Source: Bacteroidota bacterium
GTDB lineage: Bacteria; Bacteroidota; Bacteroidia; Bacteroidales; JAAUTT01
Assembly (NCBI GenBank): GCA_030706405.1
Contig: JAUZOO010000012.1
Location: 107,890 to 171,889, forward strand
Reading direction: 5' to 3'
Length of the DNA stretch: 64,000 nucleotides
In this document: positions 32,904 through 42,580 of the stretch, one piece after another
How positions within the stretch are numbered: the stretch's first letter is position 1
Layout of the letters: every line of letters starts with the position of its first letter
Made by a program: the position numbers and the translations under genes
The notes under the pieces: model-generated
The model's input: the letters and a program-made list of their open reading frames with translations, nothing else
What the model was told of the DNA's origin: nothing
The model's database searches: none

Positions 32904-34265
32904 CTATAGTTCAGATTGCACTTGTTTGGAAAAAGTGGCATTGATTTTAGCTATGTCATTAAAGCCATACTCAATAGCCCTTTTTAACGAGATGACTGCC
33001 GCCTTGAATTGTTTTTTGCGGTCTAATAAAATAGCCTTATAGTAAAAACAATCGGGATTTTTAGGTTCGACGGTTTCGTAGATGCCAATGTATTTCGAAG
33101 CTAGGTCGAGTTTATTCTCTGCTATTGCTTTGGAGGTAAACGAGTAACAGATAATTCCGAGAAAAGCTTTAACGCGGCAATACATTTGACGAGTATCCAT
33201 ATCTTTTTCATTTGCAGCTTTTTCAATCAGTAACTTAAGCTCCGATGTCCACCAATCTAACCCTTGATTTTCAAAACTTTGAATATACCCTTCTTTCAGT
33301 CGTTGTTCCATCGACAATAACTGGGCTTCTTTATTTTTTTCATTTTTGTACGTGTCGGAATTTTCAATTTCAGCAAGCTTTTGGGTCAATGTTTTAGTAT
33401 TAATTAAATCACCCAAAATGTCAATTCCCATTCGGCATTCGTTGGCTGCATTAAGATTCAAGTGATTCTTTACTAATTTATCAACTTTGTTATTTGTTGA
33501 ATCTCTGAATTGTAATAACAGCGACTCATCCTTCGGTTTCAGCCCATCTCTCATAGCATTAGCTTCGAACCATAATACAGCCTGAACTATGAGCGATGAC
33601 GGTGGCCAGCGGTGACCGCCGTCAAACGAACAAACCATGTTCCTCCAACCGGAACCGCTAAGCTGGTTGGGAATTTGCACTACTTCAGTATAATTAAAAT
33701 CCTCGCGTCCGGCTATGGCACAGATCTCAAATTTTTTGGAAACCATTTGCGGATTGAAGCCTGGAATGCCAGCCCCACAGGTAATAATTCCACGTATATT
33801 GCCAGATTCGACAGCTAAGTAAGAAGCGACACTGCCCCCACCTGAGAATCCGGCTGCATACTGTCGGTTTAGGTCAACCGGATAAGTCTGAGAAACCTCA
33901 TTTAATAGAACTGATAGGATATGTGCCGTTGACGATGATCCATTTTTAGAGTTATCGGAGCCAATAAGGATATATCCAAAACGTTCGGCAGCTTCTTTTA
34001 GGCTTTCCACGGCCAGTTTCCCATCGCCGTGAGGGTCAAAAGCAAAAATCACCGGCCATTTTTTTTGAGCATTGTAACCGGAAGGCAGATAAAGCTCATA
34101 ATGCTGAGATGTGTCCGACGCACAGACTCTTCGGGTTATTGGACTATATCTTAGAATTCTTCCGGGGCTGCTGGCATTACCAGAATTTCCACAAGACCAT
34201 GCCAGCCCGCAAATTAATACAACTACCAAGAAAAAAAATCTGCTTAAATGTATAAACCTATTCAT
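32904..34265 (-). CDS. Lipoprotein: alpha/beta hydrolase with C-terminal repeat region
   Basis: A 453-residue surface or periplasmic lipoprotein. The signal ends in a lipobox LAWSC (Cys25). Residues 50-240 are an alpha/beta hydrolase of the feruloyl-esterase/PHB-depolymerase type: PSGYNAQKKWPVIFAFDPHGDG, nucleophile box AAGFSGGGSVAS, and the His box SFDGGHRWPP. The C-terminal 150 residues are helical and end in a TPR-like pair (DLASKYIGIYETVEPKNPDC, KQFKAAVISLKRAIEYG). Substrate is unknown. The gene stands alone between citrate synthase and the FadL pair. Confidence 0.75.
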   Translation of the reverse strand: MNRFIHLSRFFFLVVVLICGLAWSCGNSGNASSPGRILRYSPITRRVCASDTSQHYELYLPSGYNAQKKWPVIFAFDPHGDGKLAVESLKEAAERFGYILIGSDNSKNGSSSTAHILSVLLNEVSQTYPVDLNRQYAAGFSGGGSVASYLAVESGNIRGIITCGAGIPGFNPQMVSKKFEICAIAGREDFNYTEVVQIPNQLSGSGWRNMVCSFDGGHRWPPSSLIVQAVLWFEANAMRDGLKPKDESLLLQFRDSTNNKVDKLVKNHLNLNAANECRMGIDILGDLINTKTLTQKLAEIENSDTYKNEKNKEAQLLSMEQRLKEGYIQSFENQGLDWWTSELKLLIEKAANEKDMDTRQMYCRVKAFLGIICYSFTSKAIAENKLDLASKYIGIYETVEPKNPDCFYYKAILLDRKKQFKAAVISLKRAIEYGFNDIAKINATFSKQVQSEL

Positions 34266-34625
34266 ATCTAAAACAATGCATTACAGTTTAAAATGAAGTA
34301 TTTCAAAACTACGGAATAATTATTATTGCCCTTTATCTCCAGACAAAAATAAATGAATATATGCCTAATCGTTGTTTATTTTTTTGCATAAAAATCAAAA
34401 CATTAGACCGTATTCGAATATTAGTCGAAAAAAATATATTGTATTGAGAAATAATAAATTAAATTAAACAAATGTATTACTTACAGTTACACATATTAAA
34501 ATTGCCACAACAACAAATATTTTCACATCGGTCGAAATCTATTCTATTTTGTTTCGAAAAAAATATATTTTCGCAGCCTTACAGATTGAATATTAAAAAT
34601 ATACCCTAACCTAAATTTAAGTTTT
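34266..34625. other. AT-rich intergenic promoter region
   Basis: This 360-bp gap holds the divergent promoters of the hydrolase lipoprotein and the first FadL gene. Short AT-rich stretches such as TATTTTG and TATATTTTC near 34545-34572 resemble the Bacteroidota -7 element (TAnnTTTG) but do not match it exactly. No gene or strong hairpin was seen. Confidence 0.4.
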
Positions 34626-36176
34626 ATGAATTTTAAAAATTTATGCTTACCAACTATCGTTATGTTTATAAGCACATTAGTGCATGCCGGAGGAATTATT
34701 ACCAATTCAAATCAAAGCGCATCCTGGGTGCGGATGTTTGCCCGCGATGCTTCTCAGGAAATTGACGCCGTATATTACAACCCTGCAGGACTTACAAGCC
34801 TCAACGACGGCCTTAGTATTTCGTTAAACAATCAGTCGGTATTCTCAAAAAAAACTATTAAGAACAACTATCAATACTTAAACACGCACGACTATATAGG
34901 AGATATCTCAGTTCCTTTCTTTCCAAGTGTTTATGCCGCCTATAAAACCGGCAAATTTGTATTTTCTGCTGCATTTAATCCAGTTGGAGGAGGAGGCAAA
35001 GCCACCTTTGAAGATGGTTTACCTTCCTTTGAGCTTGGAATTTCAGATTTAAAACCGGCCTTACTCAGCAAAGGCGTTACCGATTACAGCTCAAATGTCT
35101 ATTTTAAAGGTTCTTCGGTTTTTTATGGAGGGCAATTCGGAATTTCATATAAAGTTAACGACATAGTTTCCTTATTTGGAGGACTTAGGTATGTTTATGC
35201 TTGTAATACCTACGAGGGATACTTAAAAGACAACACTCTTTATTTTGGGACAACTCCGATGTCAGCAAGTACTTTTTTTACCAGCGCAGCACAACAAGCA
35301 AGTGCTACTGCCACAAATTTTGCAGCACAACCGCCAACAAATATTCTTTCGGATGCTGCCGCTGATGCAACCGGCTTACCTCACGGAATTACCTATGGAG
35401 CTGCTGCTGCTGCATTATCTCAAAAGTCGGCTGCCTATTCTGCCAAAGCTATTCTTTTATCCGACCAGGAAGTTGATGTTGAACAGACCGGCAAAGGTTT
35501 TACCCCAATTGTTGGACTTAACCTAAACTTGTTGGACAGCAAGCTCGATATTGGTTTAAAATATGAATTTCTGACCAAGCTAAAACTCCGCAACCATACC
35601 CAAAAAGACATCACAACCGGCTTTACTTCGACCGGTGCCGCCATCACCCAATTTCCCAATCATGCCGAAACTGCATCGGATATGCCTGCCCTCCTTTCAG
35701 TTGGAGTTTCATACAAAGTCCTGAATAATTTTAAGTTATCAGCCGGCGTTCATTATTATTTCGACAAAAACGCTGATTATGGCCGTTCATTTAATGGTGT
35801 AATTGTTGAAAATAAAGATGTTATAAGCAAAAACAATTATGAGTTAGCTCTCGGTATGGAATACGATCTTTCTGATAAATTTAGGTTAAGCGCCGGTTAC
35901 CTACTGGCTAAAACCGGAGTAATGGTAGGCTATAACACCGATTTAAGCTACGCATTAAGTTCAAATTCGGTAGGATTTGGCGGCAAACTGGCCGTATCAC
36001 CCCGCATGGATATCAATCTGGGAATGTCTTATACGGCTTATACCCCCAGCGATAAAACCTATGACCATACCATCCCTACAACCACTCCTCAAACGGTCAC
36101 CCTAAAAGAATCGTATTATCGCGATGCACTAATCTTTTCCATTGGTTTTGATATAAAACTAGGCAAAATATTTTAA
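34626..36176 (+). CDS. FadL/OmpP1/TodX-family outer-membrane transporter
   Basis: A 516-residue beta-barrel with a signal peptide (about 1-21, ending VHAGG). The N-terminal hatch is GGIITNSNQSASWVRMFARD followed by YYNPAGLTSL, the FadL signature. Alternating strands run to the C-terminal FSIGFDIKLGKIF, ending in an aromatic Phe as outer-membrane barrels do. FadL proteins bring long-chain fatty acids or hydrophobic compounds across the outer membrane. Compared with the paralogue just downstream it has about 50 extra Ala/Gln/Thr-rich residues (about 218-275), probably in an extracellular loop. A terminator follows. Confidence 0.88.
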   Translation: MNFKNLCLPTIVMFISTLVHAGGIITNSNQSASWVRMFARDASQEIDAVYYNPAGLTSLNDGLSISLNNQSVFSKKTIKNNYQYLNTHDYIGDISVPFFPSVYAAYKTGKFVFSAAFNPVGGGGKATFEDGLPSFELGISDLKPALLSKGVTDYSSNVYFKGSSVFYGGQFGISYKVNDIVSLFGGLRYVYACNTYEGYLKDNTLYFGTTPMSASTFFTSAAQQASATATNFAAQPPTNILSDAAADATGLPHGITYGAAAAALSQKSAAYSAKAILLSDQEVDVEQTGKGFTPIVGLNLNLLDSKLDIGLKYEFLTKLKLRNHTQKDITTGFTSTGAAITQFPNHAETASDMPALLSVGVSYKVLNNFKLSAGVHYYFDKNADYGRSFNGVIVENKDVISKNNYELALGMEYDLSDKFRLSAGYLLAKTGVMVGYNTDLSYALSSNSVGFGGKLAVSPRMDINLGMSYTAYTPSDKTYDHTIPTTTPQTVTLKESYYRDALIFSIGFDIKLGKIF

Positions 36177-36200
36177 ACAAAATTATGTTAAATCAGCAAA

Positions 36201-36239
36201 GCCATTGCTACGGATAAGTTCCGGGCAGTGGCTTTTTTG
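36201..36239 (+). terminator. Intrinsic terminator after first FadL gene
   Basis: GCCATTGC pairs with GCAGTGGC (one G-T pair), with an inner CGGA/TCCG stem, followed by TTTTTT. Confidence 0.8.
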
Positions 36240-36408
36240 TAAAATTATATTTCTGCTGAATATCAGATGGGGACAAGTGTTAATCGAAATAATTACCTAA
36301 AGCTAAAATGTTAATTAAATCAATTTATACAATAAACAATAATTTTAAAAGGCTTTAATTTATTGGTGTTTCAAGATACAATTCGTTTTATTTGCCAAAC
36401 AAAACGAA

Positions 36409-36416
36409 TATATTTG
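36409..36416 (+). promoter_or_regulatory. Bacteroidota-type -7 promoter element
   Basis: TATATTTG fits the TAnnTTTG -7 consensus of the Bacteroidota primary sigma factor and lies 42 bp before the second FadL start codon. The best upstream TTTG (36391) is only 14 bp away instead of about 19-21, so the -33 part is weak. Confidence 0.35.
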
Positions 36417-36458
36417 TTGCATAAATAACATGCAAAATTCAATCAAAATAGCCTTATT

Positions 36459-37847
36459 ATGAATTATTTAAAGACATTTTTAGCGATTTCACTATCGGTA
36501 GCGGTTCTTCCTGTTAAAGGGGGAGGTATTATAACTAACACAAATCAAAGCACGGCTTGGGTACGAAGCCAGGCTCGCGGTGCTTCTCAAGAAATTGATG
36601 CCGTTTATTTTAACCCTGCAGGCTTAACCGGCCTTAACCAGGGATTAAATTTATCGGTTAATTCTCAGACCATCCTTTCGAAAAAAACCGTTGAGAGCAA
36701 TTATGCCACCTTAAACAACAAATATTATAAGGGCGACATTACCGTTCCAGTATTCCCAACTATTTATGCAGCCTACAATACCGGCAAATGGGCATTTTCG
36801 GCAGGAATTAACCCAATAGGTGGTGGTGGCGAAGCTATTTTTAAACATGGACTGCCTTCGTTTGAAATGGGAGTCTCCAATTTAAAAACATTGCTCAATG
36901 CTTATGGAGTTACTGATTACAGTTCTAATATTTACTTTAAAGGAAGTTCCGTCGATTATGGTTTCCAACTGGGAGCTTCCTACAAAGCAAACCAGACCTT
37001 GTCGTTCTTTATCGGTGGCCGGTACGTTTATGCCATAAATCAGTACAATGGGTACCTCAAGGACAATACGCTGATTTTTAATAATAATACAAAACTGTCG
37101 GCAAGTGCATTTTTTACCAATGCCGGTGATCCGATTTCTGCCACACTGCTTGGAGACCAGGACGCCGATGTAAAACAAACCGGAAGCGGCTTTGCTCCAA
37201 TATTGGGAGCAAACGTAACCCTGTTGGGTAATAAATTAAACATCGGATTGAAATATGAATTTCTGACCAAAATAACGGTAAAAAATGATACCAAAAAAGA
37301 TCTCAAAGTAGCCTATAACTCAAGTAACAGTACATACATCACTCAATTCCCAGACAAAGCCGAAACTGCAGCCGACATCCCAGCACTGTTAGCCATTGGA
37401 GCCTCGTACAAAGTTTCGGAAAAGTTAAGCGCTTCGGCCGGGTTGCACTATTACTTCGACAAGAATGCCGATTTTGGATGGACCCACAACGGAACACATG
37501 CAAGTAACAAGGACATTATTAAAGACAATAACTTTGAATTGATGACAGGAATAGAATATAAACTTTCTTCCAAATTCCTGGTAAGCGCCGGTTATACTCT
37601 ATCAAAGGTAGGAGTTAACCCTGAATACAACTCCGATTTTGCTTTTGGATTAACCTCGAACACAGTTGGGATAGGCGGTAAACTTAACCTGTCGCCGAAA
37701 GTAGCCTTCAATTTGGGTGCTTCGTACACCTACTATAACCCAAGCGACAAAAATTATACGTCAACAATAAATGTTCCCGTAAAGGAAACTTATGGACGTG
37801 ATGTATGGATTATTGGCATTGGCCTCGACTTTAACCTTGGAAAATAA
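36459..37847 (+). CDS. FadL/OmpP1/TodX-family outer-membrane transporter, second copy
   Basis: A 462-residue paralogue of the preceding barrel, clearly a tandem duplicate: GGGIITNTNQSTAWVRSQAR, YFNPAGLTGL, KYEFLTKI and HYYFDKNAD recur in order. It lacks the Ala-rich insertion, so it probably represents the ancestral form. Signal peptide about 1-20. The barrel ends in GLDFNLGK without the terminal aromatic residue seen in copy 1. The two are separated by their own terminator and promoter, suggesting independent expression. Confidence 0.88.
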   Translation: MNYLKTFLAISLSVAVLPVKGGGIITNTNQSTAWVRSQARGASQEIDAVYFNPAGLTGLNQGLNLSVNSQTILSKKTVESNYATLNNKYYKGDITVPVFPTIYAAYNTGKWAFSAGINPIGGGGEAIFKHGLPSFEMGVSNLKTLLNAYGVTDYSSNIYFKGSSVDYGFQLGASYKANQTLSFFIGGRYVYAINQYNGYLKDNTLIFNNNTKLSASAFFTNAGDPISATLLGDQDADVKQTGSGFAPILGANVTLLGNKLNIGLKYEFLTKITVKNDTKKDLKVAYNSSNSTYITQFPDKAETAADIPALLAIGASYKVSEKLSASAGLHYYFDKNADFGWTHNGTHASNKDIIKDNNFELMTGIEYKLSSKFLVSAGYTLSKVGVNPEYNSDFAFGLTSNTVGIGGKLNLSPKVAFNLGASYTYYNPSDKNYTSTINVPVKETYGRDVWIIGIGLDFNLGK

Positions 37848-37876
37848 TTCTGAAAATATCAATTCTCCCCCTCTCT

Positions 37877-37918
37877 GCCATTACTCCAGATTTTAAAATT
37901 CTGGGTAATGGCTTTTTT
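37877..37918 (+). terminator. Intrinsic terminator after second FadL gene
   Basis: GCCATTACTCCAGA and TTCTGGGTAATGGC form a long stem around TTTTAAAA, followed by TTTTTT. One mismatch or bulge lies in the middle. Confidence 0.9.
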
Positions 37919-38050
37919 ATTGCTTCTTCATAAAGTCTCAATAAACAAAGTTTATTTATATAAAATAGGGGGTACTTTTAAAAAAACAATAAATTACAAC
38001 ACAATACCCCCTAATAATTGTATATTCGCCCCGAACTTTATAATATTACA

Positions 38051-39046
38051 ATGATCGGGCCATTCATTATCAGTATTATATTATTAATACCTACTATCGT
38101 ATTAATAATCAAAACTAAGCAACTACAAACCAAGGTAAAGCTTCTTGAACTTCAAAAAGAACAGGAAACTCAAACTTTAGAAGCCGGATATTTATCAAAA
38201 CTCGAAGAACTTCAAAAAGCATTGGAGGAATCGAAACAATTGGCAATGGTTACCCGCCAAAGTGAAAACGCCATCATGGTGATGAACGAAAAAGGTGATA
38301 TTCTTTGGGTAAATGACAGTTTTGAACGGATGTATGAATACAAATATCACGAATTCATTGCGACCTTAGGCTCCAACATTCGTCAGACGAGTTTTAACCC
38401 GAGAATAGAGGAACGCATCAACCTCATTAAAACCAAAAAAATACCGGTTGTTTACGAGGCTTTAAACATCACACGAAGCGGAAAAGAAATTTGGACCCGG
38501 ACATCCTTTCTACCCCTGTTGGATGAAAAATCTACCGTTATTGGCATGGTCACCGTCGATTCAAACATCCACAAACGAGTAATTGCGGGGAATAGCCTCA
38601 TTTCTAATATCCATACATTCAACGATAAAATCGAAAAAATTGCCGAACAGCTAAATGTAATGGTCGAACTTACCGATGCATTGTTTGAACGTATAGACAT
38701 TTCGCAACGCCGCATAGACCGTACCGATCAGATTATCGAATTTGTAAAGGGCATATCCGACCAAACTAAAATTTTAGGCATCAATGCTTCTATTGAAGCG
38801 CATACTGCCGGCAACTATGGAAAAGGATTCCGAGTTATTGCCAATGAGATCGTTAATATCTCCAATGTCACTATTAACTCGATGCGTGAGATCAATGAGC
38901 TAATCGGGAAAGTTAAACGAAGCAGCGATAAATTAGGCAATGTAAGAGAACGCTCGCAGGAAGCCATCGATGCCCATCATTCGCTAATTAGCGAACTAAA
39001 ACAGAAGATCAACGAGGTTCAGGAAGTGATAATGGAAATGAAATAG
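38051..39046 (+). CDS. PAS sensor with short methyl-accepting-type signalling domain
   Basis: About 331 residues from the ATG at 38051; a TTG start at 38018 is also open. One membrane segment is at the N-terminus (GPFIISIILLIPTIVLII), then a coiled coil (LQTKVKLLELQKEQE). A PAS domain follows at about 70-185 (SENAIMVMNEKGDILWVNDSFERMY). The C-terminal part has a shortened chemoreceptor signalling hairpin: GISDQTKILGINASIEAHTAGNYGKGFRVIANEI, equivalent to the tip of MCPs but with altered residues. No HAMP domain is seen. It may signal through CheA/CheW or act as a more general sensor. Confidence 0.75.
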   Translation: MIGPFIISIILLIPTIVLIIKTKQLQTKVKLLELQKEQETQTLEAGYLSKLEELQKALEESKQLAMVTRQSENAIMVMNEKGDILWVNDSFERMYEYKYHEFIATLGSNIRQTSFNPRIEERINLIKTKKIPVVYEALNITRSGKEIWTRTSFLPLLDEKSTVIGMVTVDSNIHKRVIAGNSLISNIHTFNDKIEKIAEQLNVMVELTDALFERIDISQRRIDRTDQIIEFVKGISDQTKILGINASIEAHTAGNYGKGFRVIANEIVNISNVTINSMREINELIGKVKRSSDKLGNVRERSQEAIDAHHSLISELKQKINEVQEVIMEMK

Positions 39047-40471
39047 CTAATTCCCGTAACTAAACGACTTTATTTCAACATTCTGAAAAGCATGAAAACA
39101 AATTTGTCCTTTTTGCGCATTAAACGTAAAAGGATAATCCTGCATAGCATTATTTGCCCCCTTCACTTTCAGTATAACTGTATTAGCACCTTCCTTTAAA
39201 GGAATGCGGGCATAAGAAATTGTATAAGGCAAGGTTTGCCAGTTACGGGTATCAGCTTTTTCGGTGAGGGCATTTGCAATGCTCAGTATCGACCCTAAAT
39301 TTTTGTTTTCGCGATCAGCTAAGGCTTCCATCGCTTTTTTAGCAGCCAATCGTAAAATGGAATTGGTCATCTCTCGCACCATGCGGTCGTGCAACGATTT
39401 AAACGCTATCTCATTAATGTTTTCCAGTTCTTCCAGAGGCCACGACTGCCCCGATTGAGACAGCGATGCTTCATAATAAAACCGAGGTCGCTCCACATAT
39501 TTTGGAAAAGCCACCCTTAAAAAGCGCAAGTCCTTAAAAGCTGCCTGCTCCTTAACTCCCCTATCGCCGATAAAAATAGGAAATGATAGTCCGTTCTCCT
39601 GGTTGGCCAATACAATCCACCCGGGATTATCGCCTGGGAACTGTGTAAAATTAATACTCCATTCATCTTTTACAGGTCCAAAACCATTAAGCCAAAAAAA
39701 GACAAGTTCTGCCTCTGGTTTATTGGTACTGTCACACTTCATCCCAAATTTCTCTTCGTAACGACGTACTTCATCATCAAAACCGGTAAGATAGGCTGTT
39801 CGTAAAAGATCTTTTTTAAGTTGAAGAGGTATTGTTGCTTTAAAATTAGCAGCATAATCGGTCTCGTAAATTTCGAGAGCATTTCGGTATGCAATAAAGG
39901 CATCGTTGTAATTACCTGTTGCATCATAAATCAGCCCCATGAGAGTATGGGCAAAGGCATCGCGTTTATAACGATTCTTATTAGTCGGATATTTGTCGTT
40001 CAACTTGTTAAGGCGTATATCAATACGCTTACATTCTACCAGTGCCTCGTCAAATTTTCCAAGCCTGATATAATTCATGGCGGTATAATAATTCAACATA
40101 ACGGCTTCAAAATCTTCAGGAACATATGGCTTTACCATGGGGTTTGAAACCAATGCCAAGGCTTCAAGTCCGTAATTTTTCTGTTGGTCTTCGATGAGAT
40201 GGTCGGCCGTAGAAAAATATTCATTGCTTTTCTCGGGTAATCCCAACATCCATGAGGTAAAGCCACGGTTTAAAAAATAAAGAACTTTATTCTTACCCAA
40301 TGGCGCTTTAGTGTCCTTTTCGAGAAGTTTATCGGCTTTTTCAAGGTTGCCTTCGTAAACGCTTTGTTGAAATTTCAGATTTTTCTGGTAATATGTGGCA
40401 CAGCCGGCCATAACGAGAACAAACATGGATAAAACCGCCAAGAACCTAAACTTTCCCCACATGGCCGACAT
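39047..40471 (-). CDS. COG3014-type lipoprotein with TPR repeats
   Basis: A 474-residue lipoprotein, lipobox VMAGC (Cys24). The N-terminal half is built of TPR-like helices (YEGNLEKADKLLEK, MNYIRLGKFDEALVECKRID, YDATGNYNDAFIAYRNALEI). The C-terminal half is beta-rich with the conserved WLNGFGPVKDE and GANTVILKV. In many bacteria this family is encoded beside LpoB, and here an LpoB homologue lies 143 bp upstream on the same strand. A role with cell-wall synthesis at the outer membrane is inferred from that pairing. Its stop abuts the convergent PAS-sensor gene. Confidence 0.7.
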   Translation of the reverse strand: MSAMWGKFRFLAVLSMFVLVMAGCATYYQKNLKFQQSVYEGNLEKADKLLEKDTKAPLGKNKVLYFLNRGFTSWMLGLPEKSNEYFSTADHLIEDQQKNYGLEALALVSNPMVKPYVPEDFEAVMLNYYTAMNYIRLGKFDEALVECKRIDIRLNKLNDKYPTNKNRYKRDAFAHTLMGLIYDATGNYNDAFIAYRNALEIYETDYAANFKATIPLQLKKDLLRTAYLTGFDDEVRRYEEKFGMKCDSTNKPEAELVFFWLNGFGPVKDEWSINFTQFPGDNPGWIVLANQENGLSFPIFIGDRGVKEQAAFKDLRFLRVAFPKYVERPRFYYEASLSQSGQSWPLEELENINEIAFKSLHDRMVREMTNSILRLAAKKAMEALADRENKNLGSILSIANALTEKADTRNWQTLPYTISYARIPLKEGANTVILKVKGANNAMQDYPFTFNAQKGQICFHAFQNVEIKSFSYGN

Positions 40472-40614
40472 TCGTATATGCTAATGATACTAAAGTGCAT
40501 AATCGTAAAACCGATTGTCTGTAAATTATTGAGGTTAAAAAACAATAATTTGACAAACAATCGATTCTATACTCAATTTTTTGAGGCTTTATCAATTAAC
40601 CAAAATTCAATCAG

Positions 40615-41214
40615 TTAGTTGGTAATAACCTTTTTAATTTTTTTATCTCCCATCCATACAATCTCGTTGGTTTCGAGATTGGTAAGTTCGAGGTTTACCT
40701 GATAATAAACAACCTTTTCTTTTCCGTACTCATCAACAATGGTATTGATGGTACCTTGAAGAATAAAATCAGCGCCAAGTTCGAGGCCCCATTTCTTTGC
40801 AGTATTGGTCGAGGCAAACTTCTGCTGGTCTTCCCGTTCTGCCCGAAGTTCTTCGCGCTTATCACCAGCCTGGACCAATCGTACCGAACCATTATTAACA
40901 ATAGCCTTCTCAATATCCTTGATAAAGGTTTCCGGATCAATATGTTCATGACTTTTATTTTTAATAAGACCCACAATCACTGCCGGACGTTTATTATTGT
41001 GTGTATTTTCAAACCGTGGTAGCCACTGCTGTCCGAGAAATTGAGTTGTCAGCTCATCGGCAACGATACGCGAATCGGTATCATTCCATCGACCGCTCAT
41101 ATCCGTTTGCTGATCAGTATTAATCCTTTGTACCCGTCTCGAAGGATCACAACTCCATGCAGAAAAAATCAATGAGAGTATCATTAAACTTTTAAACAAT
41201 CGGCTCATAATCAA
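40615..41214 (-). CDS. LpoB-like activator lipoprotein for penicillin-binding protein
   Basis: A 199-residue lipoprotein, lipobox FSAWSC (Cys22). The body matches LpoB: GRWNDTDSRIVADELTTQFL, RPAVIVGLIKNKSHEHIDPETFIKDIEKAI, and LGADFILQGTINTI. Proteobacterial LpoB reaches through the peptidoglycan to stimulate PBP1b; here the linker is short. The downstream neighbour is the COG3014-type lipoprotein, the usual partner. An alternative Met at residue 3 is equally acceptable as the start. Confidence 0.8.
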   Translation of the reverse strand: MIMSRLFKSLMILSLIFSAWSCDPSRRVQRINTDQQTDMSGRWNDTDSRIVADELTTQFLGQQWLPRFENTHNNKRPAVIVGLIKNKSHEHIDPETFIKDIEKAIVNNGSVRLVQAGDKREELRAEREDQQKFASTNTAKKWGLELGADFILQGTINTIVDEYGKEKVVYYQVNLELTNLETNEIVWMGDKKIKKVITN

Positions 41215-41328
41215 TTAATTTTAAAATATTCATACTTATTAAAAACGTAAACCAAGTTAATACATATTCATGGTAAAACAATAAATCAGATATTTGTATA
41301 TTCTGGTTTTAATAAAATTTAACAAAAG

Positions 41329-42558
41329 TCAACTGCACCCATAGAGCACAAGGATAGATACCAGAAAGGTCAGCAGAGTGGTGATAATACCAGCTTTAAA
41401 AAATTCCCAAAATTTTATCCGGATTTTAAATCCACTGGCAGCTTCAATCACAATGAGGTTAGCCATTGCACCAATAATCGTTGCATTACCAGCCAATGTT
41501 GATGCAGAGGCCAGTCCCAACCAAAGTATGTCGCTCGAACCCGATTTCATTACAGGAAGCATCATTACTGTAAACGGAACGTTACTAACAACTTGAGACA
41601 TTACAAGACTGATGCCATGCAACAAAGTTAATCCCTTTAAATCGACAGTAATTCCGTTGGATTCAATGAGTCCTTTCAGAATTCCACCCTTTACTGCCCC
41701 TTCAACCACAATAAACAACGAAGCAAAAAAGAGCAATAAAACCCAATCAACGGTTTTTATCACTTTTGATGGTCGAATGCGTCCAAATATCAAAATTAGC
41801 GAAGCTCCGACAAGGGCAATTACCGGTATCGACAAGTGAATCATCTTGCCAAGAAAAAACAGTACAATAATCCCCACAAAAATGGGAACAGATGTTTTCA
41901 TTGAAGCATACTGATATTCAAACTTTTGAGCACTTTTCATAACAACATGGCCTTTCTCAAAATCCTTTGGATAAAGCCACTTTATAACCAGAATAACAAT
42001 TCCCATTCCTATCAACGATACTGGAAAAAGATGAAACATGAAATGCGCATAGGTCATCCCCGAATTGATACCAATCAGCATGTTTTGGGGATTCCCGGTG
42101 ATGGTCATCGCACTCCCAACATTCGAAGCCAATATTTCGGCAATCAGGTATGGTACCGGCTTTAATGCTGAAGCCTGACATACAAAAATAATAACCGGAG
42201 TAAATAGCAGGACAACCGCATCGTTCACCAGAAATGCACTTGCAATACCGGTTACAAAAACAATAATGGAAAGAAGTCGTAACGGAGTTTTAGAATGAGA
42301 TATAGCCTTTTCGGCTATCAGGGAAAAGAATCCGTCCAATTGTAGAGTAGAAATCACGATCATCATTCCCAGCAACAGGGCAATGGTGTTGAAATCGATT
42401 GCTTTAATCGCCTCATCGAAAGTTAATACCCCAAAAACAATCATGGCCACCGCTCCAAAAAATGCAGCAGATGGCCTGTCGATATTGATTTTTGGAAACC
42501 GTGTGAAAATGATCCCCAAATAGGTTATAATAAAAATAACTAATGCTGCAATATTCAT
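41329..42558 (-). CDS. SLC13/ArsB-NhaD-type anion permease
   Basis: A 409-residue membrane protein with about 10-11 predicted transmembrane helices. The hallmark is the re-entrant hairpin sequence SNVGSAMTITGNPQNMLIG near residues 145-165, repeated in the second half as SQVVSNVPFTVMML and LAGNATIIGAMANLIVI. This internal duplication is typical of the ion-transporter (IT) superfamily (CitMHS, ArsB, NhaD, YbiR). The substrate, whether anion, dicarboxylate or sodium/proton exchange, cannot be chosen from sequence. It ends the string of minus-strand genes after the two-component pair by 22 bp. Confidence 0.8.
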   Translation of the reverse strand: MNIAALVIFIITYLGIIFTRFPKINIDRPSAAFFGAVAMIVFGVLTFDEAIKAIDFNTIALLLGMMIVISTLQLDGFFSLIAEKAISHSKTPLRLLSIIVFVTGIASAFLVNDAVVLLFTPVIIFVCQASALKPVPYLIAEILASNVGSAMTITGNPQNMLIGINSGMTYAHFMFHLFPVSLIGMGIVILVIKWLYPKDFEKGHVVMKSAQKFEYQYASMKTSVPIFVGIIVLFFLGKMIHLSIPVIALVGASLILIFGRIRPSKVIKTVDWVLLLFFASLFIVVEGAVKGGILKGLIESNGITVDLKGLTLLHGISLVMSQVVSNVPFTVMMLPVMKSGSSDILWLGLASASTLAGNATIIGAMANLIVIEAASGFKIRIKFWEFFKAGIITTLLTFLVSILVLYGCS

Positions 42559-42580
42559 TATATAGTTAATAATGAATATA

